A program made the translations under genes and the position numbers. From the NCBI GenBank assembly GCA_016758965.1, contig JAEPRB010000506.1, forward strand, positions 1 through 16,395: DNA of 16,395 nt, in the 5' to 3' direction. Positions 10,944 to 16,395 of the stretch are shown piece after piece. How positions within the stretch are numbered: position 1 is the first letter of the stretch; each line of letters starts with the position of its first letter. The notes below the pieces were generated by a model that was not told the origin of the DNA, did not search any database, and saw nothing but the letters and a program-made list of their open reading frames with translations. This stretch comes from Circinella minor. Lineage: Eukaryota; Mucoromycota; Mucoromycetes; Mucorales; Lichtheimiaceae.

Positions 10944-11488
10944 ATAGAACAACTTAATGAGTATAGTTTACATTGAAAAAGAGAGATCTTTTACTTTAGA
11001 TGTTAAATAACTATGAAGTACATTTTAGCTGGTTTTTTTTTTATCAAACCATTAAATAAAAACAAAATATGTTTTGGTGTTATGTCATTCGTGCTACATA
11101 TAAAATGCATTAACCTAGCGAGTTGTGTAACAAGCTTTCTGTTGAATATGAAATGTTGAGTTGTGTTAAATAATTAACCTTCTTCATTATAAACGTTTCC
11201 TGGACTGATAGTTCCATATATATATTTGTGTGTGTGTTTTGTGTCGGCGTTAGATGCATAAAAAAATAATAATCAATTTTTTTCATACTATGATTCCTCT
11301 TTAACTGCTCTTATTTCTTGTACCGGATGTTTTTTTATATGGGAGACACATGTGACGAACATTCATTTATATACTCAACTTTGTACAACAACAAACATAT
11401 ATATATATATATATATAAACTATACTGAAAACAGTATAATATTTGCAAAGCAATCAAAAGAGACGAACAAAATTCTGTAAGCTGCTAC

Positions 11489-11490
<2 letters not shown>
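10944..11490. other. AT-rich intergenic sequence
   Basis: No gene is recognised. The stretch contains a (TA)n run at about 11398-11416 and a GT-rich run near 11227-11244. It probably forms the distal upstream region of the GRDP gene. Confidence 0.5.
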
Positions 11491-11522
<32 letters not shown>

Positions 11523-11530
11523 GTAAAAAG

Positions 11531-11567
<37 letters not shown>
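11491..11567. repeat. Paired poly(A) tracts, 30 and 35 bases
   Basis: Two long A runs (11491-11520 and 11533-11567) are separated by 12 bases (TAGTAAAAAGAT). They sit about 170 to 240 bases upstream of the GRDP ATG. Paired rigid poly(dA:dT) tracts would be expected to exclude nucleosomes at a promoter. The lengths may be approximate. Confidence 0.9.
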
Positions 11568-11570
<3 letters not shown>

Positions 11571-11650
11571 AATAGAGAAACGTGTGTGGCTGAGGGAACT
11601 ATTATATATTGATGGGCTATAATTATTTAAAGTTTTGGTTTTTTACACAC

Positions 11651-11700
11651 TATAAATAAAAGAGATCATATTTTTTTCCCTTTTCCCTTTTCTCATTTTT
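11651..11700 (+). promoter_or_regulatory. GRDP core promoter: TATA box and pyrimidine tract
   Basis: TATAAATAAA at 11651-11660 lies 74 bases before the ATG. A C/T-rich tract (about 11671-11704) follows, as is typical around fungal transcription starts. The pairing with the poly(A) tracts upstream supports a promoter here. Confidence 0.5.
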
Positions 11701-11733
11701 TTTTATGATTTATTAAAACCAGATTCAATAATT

Positions 11734-14700
11734 ATGAAAAATATTCAACAATACCCACCGCCAACAGAAGAATATTATCATGACCAACAACAACCAAGTG
11801 TCAAATATGCTTCTTTACCTCCTCGTGAAAAAATTCCAAATGAATTTCCAAAACTAAATAAGGTTGTTACTGTTGAAAATTGTCATTATTATTTATCTTT
11901 AATGGAACAATTTGCTATTTATAAATCAAAATTTGATGATTTTCATTTGAAAATATTATTGGCTCGAGCAGAACGACGCTATATACAATGGAGAGAAATT
12001 GTTCAATCTTCCTTTTCAAGATCTGCTTATAAACCTTTTGCACCTCCGCTCGGTATAGTAATTGATTATTTGCATTAAATTTTATAACAAAAATAAATAA
12101 TAATTATAAAATCATACTATTTTTTAGATATTGCTTATATGTGGCATGCACATATGTTAAGTCCATTCCGTTATTTTGAAGATTCTATTCGACTAGATCA
12201 ACCTGATGTATATAAAATAGATTTACCATTAAAGCGATTAGTAAAGTATCCATTTATTATATATAATGATATAAATTATTTTTCTTCTTCATTATCATTT
12301 AATTCATGCATACATATAAAATCATTGCAAAGAAAAATTTAAGTAGCTTATTAATTAACTGTATAATAATATAGTATCGAAATGCAACTAGTTTTCTTGA
12401 TTCATCACGTACAACCGCTTGGGAACTTTATTATGGAACTGATGAACCATATATATTAACACCAGATACTGTGGTAATTGGAACAACCGCAGTGGAATGT
12501 AGTTTTTGTTCAACATCTATGGAATGTAGTTGGTACGTGGATGTGATAATCTAAGATATATTTATGACAAATTGTATTATCTATAAATCTAAAAATGTGT
12601 GCATATATATTTTAAGTATTTCTTATATTTCTGTACCATTTATTAACATTTTATATCTATAATAAAATAGGATCGAATATGCTGATTGGAGACATAATCC
12701 CAAGGTGGGTATCGAGTGTCATATTTGTCATCAATCTACAACTGTTGGTACAGCATCAATAGCTCGATTAAATGAAGATATAGAGACACGATCATTTTTA
12801 ATTGCGTAAGTAGTACTACTAATAATAATACAATCCACATATATATACTTTTCTCTAATAATCAAATACACGAAATAATAGTGGAACACTTTTAGAGAAA
12901 AATGGCAAAATTCGAACAGCTGGAAAATTTCAAATTCAGCGCACCATGGCTCATGTGATGCAACTTGCAGAAAAAAGACTTTTACCAGAACGTCGTCTTT
13001 TACTTCCTACTCGATCCATGGATGATACAATTGCTTTTATATTAAAGATGGTCAGTATTAAAACGCATGGTACCGAAACTCAACATTGGCATCGTCGTGC
13101 AGCTCTTTTATTAGTGGATGCCTTGCGTAGCTGTTATCAAAACAACCCAAGTCCATTTTCACTAGATTTAATTCAAGCCGTTGGGAGACAGCAGGATTTT
13201 AATACTAAAGCTGTAATCAAGATTGATTGGCAACCCCCTTTTGGTATAGCTCGTGGTATTCGACAATATCAGGAATTTTTGAAAATGATCATGACCTATC
13301 CTTCCCAAGTCATGGTACCAACTTTGGAAATCGATTTAGCATGGCATACTCATATGTTACATCCATCTACGTATCAACGTTTTACTTTCAGTTATACAGG
13401 ACAATATGTAAATCATGATGATAATATTGTTCCTGAACGACTTTCAGAATTTGTAAAAGGTACGGATAAAGCATGGCGCGAAATAAATGGTCAAAATTTG
13501 ATAACGAGTCATGGTGAATGCCACAAAGAAAAATCATCATTTTTTGGTAAGATGCGTAGAGTGTTTAACCCGAGCGTTAGCCCATATGACTATACTCCAG
13601 GATCACTACCAGATCCGAGTGACAAAGTTGCTATGACAAGGTAACAAAAAAAAAGCAAGCACTAAAAACGTGTAATAATCGATATCTAATCTATTAATTG
13701 ATTTATTTAAGTTATATAAATCAACAAAAAGAAGAAAGTCATCATGATCGAAGTAAATATATATTCTCTCTTTTTGACTAGAAACAAAGAAAAATTATTT
13801 GTTTTGTACTCATTCTACGATTTTTTTTCGTCTTTTCTTTTTCTTCTATAGGAAACGTGATGTATATCTTTAAATTTAAAAAAAGCGGGACCGTTTCGGT
13901 ATGTATATAATAACAATAAGAGGGGAATGTTTCGTTAAACTCATAGATATAATAAAATAGGAATCTCTACAAGTTAAATTACATGAAGATTTAAATAAAA
14001 CTGGATACGGTTACGTCGGGTAAATATAAATATAAAATCATTTATATTTGTTGTTTTATTAATATTGTTTAACATGAATCTAACTATAATTGCAATACGT
14101 AATACATATATATATATATTTAGAACTGTCAACTGTGCAACAGGTAATAAGAAAAACAATAACTTTTATATGTCATGTTAGATAAAAATTGTAACTGATG
14201 AAAAAAAAAATTATAAAATATAAAATTTAACAGGATTTATTAAAAATAGCGGACCGGGAAGCCAGCTAGAGTAAGCATATACAGTATACATACCTAATAT
14301 GTATGATGATATATATTAACCATATTATAATACTACGTATTTTTTCTTTAAACTGACAAACAACATTGTACATTAATTATTTTAGCAATATTGGTATGTA
14401 ATAATGAGTATATTAATAAATCCTGTGCTATTTGACATTTTACTTAATCAAATCAAATTTGATATACTGCATTATTATTATTACAATAGTACGTTCACAA
14501 GAACCAACTACAGATTCACGATCTCAATGGACCGTCCTATCTTCATTATCAACCGGAATTAATTTATCTACAAAATGGAACCGACGCCCTCCTGTAACGA
14601 AAAAAGAAAAACAACTTGATTTAGCTGGTCTTGGAGAAGGTCTGGGAGAACTTATTGGAAATGCTATCTCCAATGCTAATTGTGGTTCTTCTGGTGGAGG

Positions 14701-14806
14701 TTGCGGAGGAGGAGGAGGAGGAGGTGGATGCGGTGGCGGAGGAGGTGGCGGAGGAGGTGGCGGATGTGGTGGAGGTGGAGGTGGAGGTGGCGGTAGCGGT
14801 GGATAG
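11734..14806 (+). CDS. Glycine-rich-domain (GRDP/DUF1399) protein, 12 exons including 20-nt and 8-nt microexons
   Basis: The exons are 11734-12052, 12128-12240, 12375-12532, 12671-12805, 12882-13640, 13712-13752, 13852-13898, 13961-14019, 14124-14143, 14234-14270, 14386-14393 and 14490-14806, giving 670 residues. All introns are GT-AG, 62 to 138 bases. The protein has two DUF1399-type motifs, DIAYMWHAHMLSP (107-119) and EIDLAWHTHMLHP (about 391-403). Between them two CxxC pairs (C186/C189, C213/C216) resemble a zinc knuckle. The tail from about 630 is nearly all Gly with Cys at 630, 637, 646 and 658. Plant GRDPs are linked to growth and stress responses; the biochemical role is unknown, and the WHxH motifs suggest metal binding only by inference. 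Exons 1-5 and 12 are secure. Exons 6-11 rest on splice sites and frame. Confidence 0.87.
14386..14393 (+). other. Predicted 8-nt microexon of the GRDP gene
   Basis: The bases CAATATTG are flanked by an acceptor (ATTATTTTAG) and a donor (GTATGT). Exon 10 ends in phase 2, whereas the final exon requires phase 1. Joining them directly shifts frame and loses the glycine tail. Inserting these 8 bases restores it and reads SQLDNIVRSQ. Confidence 0.6.
14690..14804 (+). repeat. GGN trinucleotide repeat coding the glycine tail
   Basis: A run of GGA, GGT and GGC codons, broken by four TGT/TGC codons and a few Ser codons, codes for the C-terminal tail. Its opposite strand reads as poly-proline only because the sequence is repetitive. 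Confidence 0.85.
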
Positions 14807-15077
14807 TTGATATACACATAGATCCTATTTGACGTAAGAATTTTATTTTTTTTGTTTAAATTATGCATCATATATTTGCTAAACAAGAGAAAAAATGTTT
14901 GATATGTATAATCTGAATAGTCTCTCTTTTTTTATTTGACAGTCAGATTACAGCTCGCCTTCACCCCACACTTATCCATTTCTGCTCATTTTTATTTCAT
15001 CCACTCCAACTTTTTTTTGTACATTTTTGTAATTTAAAGATACATCCTTTATTTTATTACGTTTTATACGGACTTGA
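14807..15077. other. GRDP 3' flank, T-rich
   Basis: This is probably the GRDP 3' untranslated region and terminator. It is T-rich with no clear consensus polyadenylation signal. A plus-strand frame without an ATG is open from about 14917 to 15193 but reads as low-complexity Leu/Phe/His sequence, so I do not call it coding. Confidence 0.5.
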
Positions 15078-15713
15078 TCAATTATTATTACTATTATTGC
15101 TATTGGTTGTGTACCTCATTATATTTGTAATACATTTCAACAAAAGATACAGTTCTTCGTGGGCGTATGTACAAGTATCACATTCATCTGGATAAGAACA
15201 TCCACTCACCACAATTTTTAACGAGTGCATAAACTAATATCAATTGTTTCTTACCCATGCAAGGAACAAAAAAGAAAAAAAAACCAGTTCCATAACTACA
15301 CTACCAAGCTCACAACTAAATCTGGATCTTTATAGTCTACTACCAGTAGTAGATCGGAGTGGTTCCTCTAGTTAGTGGGTTATTCATTAAGAATAGCATA
15401 ATTATGGCTGTTTTATTTATAATTACATCAACACGTTCATCTCCACTGTTACCCTTCACAAAAGTATATCATCAAAAGTGTCGTGAGTGCTTTTTACTAT
15501 CCAATCGAGCTGATACAAATTGGTAGTGGTGCGTTTAACAATCGTAATCCATAAAAGCAATTGCATCAGTAAAGTCTGTATACTGAATAGGGTGACAATA
15601 TTTCCTACTTCATTCCTATCCACGATAGCAATCGTTCTTGTCCACGCTTTAATCTAGGTTCGGTGGGTAGATTGATTGATTGATGAAGTTTTTCTTTACC
15701 GAAAACGAGCCAT
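15078..15713 (-). pseudogene. Possible decayed gene with short CCCH-like Cys/His stretch
   Basis: The minus strand carries consecutive protein-like fragments in changing frames. The first is an ATG at 15713 opening MARF with a donor-like GTAAAG. Next come HPIQYTDFTDAIAFMDYDC, then THHYQFVSARLDSKKHSRHF in the same frame after a stop, then GNSGDERVDVIINKTA in another frame. Last is an ATG frame at 15230-15078 with CSYPDECDTCTYAHEEL. This resembles the C-terminal half of a CCCH zinc finger (C-x5-C-x2-C-x3-H) followed by an EEL helix start. The region looks less AT-rich than its flanks. I could not join the fragments with a consistent intron set, so decay or a fragmented relic is more likely than an intact gene. 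The family is not recognised; chance is possible. Confidence 0.25.
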
Positions 15714-16395
15714 ATTTTGAATGTTGTCTTTGGCAACTTTTTTTTAACTGATATAAAGTGACCCGGCTTATATTATTATACTGATGATGTTATTTGAAGT
15801 TGTCCATGTTAATTATTTTTGAGATTCAAAAGGACAAGGTTTGTGGTTTTTGAGAAAAGAAATAAATAGGACTATTCAGAAGCGGTGTACATATAGCCAC
15901 GTGTCACAAACATAGGTAATATAACAAAAAAAAAAATGCAGGAGTCGAGATGTGTTATAATATCATAATAATTGATGCCCGATGAACAAATATTTGGTAT
16001 TAATAAACCATTATTATTACCCAAATTCAACAATTCAATAAGAATACTAGGTTAGCAACAGTAATAAAAATATTACAAGTATATTAAAGAAAACACACAA
16101 AGAGAGGCAGTGTTTATTTATTGGATTATTTATAGTAAAGCAAAGAAAAGTGGATAATTAAAATGGAATGACACATATAATAGTATAATTGTTTGATAAG
16201 TTAGTACATACTTATTACTTTAATCATTCCTTTATTTATACTAGATGAGAGTATTTTTTGCTGTAAGTTTTTTGTATGAGTCATTCTATTTTTTATTCCT
16301 CTTTTATATAGACCATTGTACAAGTTCAAATACGTATGTATTATTGTGCAACAAATATATATGTATAAAATAGTAATCAATATACCCAATACTTT
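15714..16395. other. AT-rich sequence without a recognised gene
   Basis: No convincing open frame or RNA gene is seen. A minus-strand frame at 16389-16201 is low complexity and resembles no family. If the 15078-15713 relic were a real gene, its promoter would fall here. Confidence 0.5.

Noticed and set aside
14524..14886. Minus-strand poly-proline open frame
   Set aside because: It is the antisense of the GGN repeat coding the glycine tail. It has no family features and overlaps a well-supported exon.
16201..16389. 62-codon minus-strand frame near the window end
   Set aside because: It is AT-driven Ile/Tyr-rich sequence without a recognisable domain or splice context.

Overview
The window is nuclear DNA of a fungus, most likely an early-diverging Mucoromycota-type mould. 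It is AT-rich. Genes are broken by many short introns (about 60 to 210 bases) with GTAAGT/GTATGT-like donors. One gene is a Bur1/Cdk9-type cyclin-dependent kinase and another is a glycine-rich-domain (GRDP, DUF1399) protein. No bacterial operon, CRISPR array, rRNA or tRNA gene is visible. The species assignment is inference; the eukaryotic gene structure is seen directly.

Layout. Bases 1-127 hold a cut-off piece of an ABCC/MRP-type transporter with its Walker A motif. Homology stops exactly at an EcoRI-type site (GAATTC, 125-130), and a different gene begins there. That gene is a plus-strand SAM-dependent methyltransferase of three exons (186 or 123 to 2074). It converges on a minus-strand Bur1/Cdk9 kinase of six exons (4340-2629). 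Next, also on the minus strand, is an 817-residue membrane-anchored GH29 alpha-L-fucosidase of three exons (8134-5421). A 3.6-kb AT-rich stretch (8135-11733) follows, with an ordered 10-bp repeat, homopolymer tracts and some weak coding-like islands. A plus-strand GRDP gene of twelve exons (11734-14806) follows, ending in a Cys-punctuated poly-glycine tail. The remaining 1.6 kb has no confident gene, but its minus strand carries broken, protein-like frames including a short Cys/His-rich stretch.

The genes do not form a pathway. The kinase is nuclear and acts on transcription elongation. The methyltransferase resembles the LaeA-like superfamily common in fungi. The fucosidase would act in the secretory pathway, cell surface or vacuole, which fits the fucose-containing wall polymers known from Mucoromycota. 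The GRDP protein has no firmly known biochemistry in fungi.

Exon joins for all four genes were derived by hand. Each gives an uninterrupted reading frame with GT-AG introns. I see no clear new multi-gene system. The most unusual features are the 20-nt and 8-nt microexons of the GRDP gene, the abrupt ABC/methyltransferase junction, the extra domain of the anchored fucosidase, and the helically phased repeat at 9629-9678.
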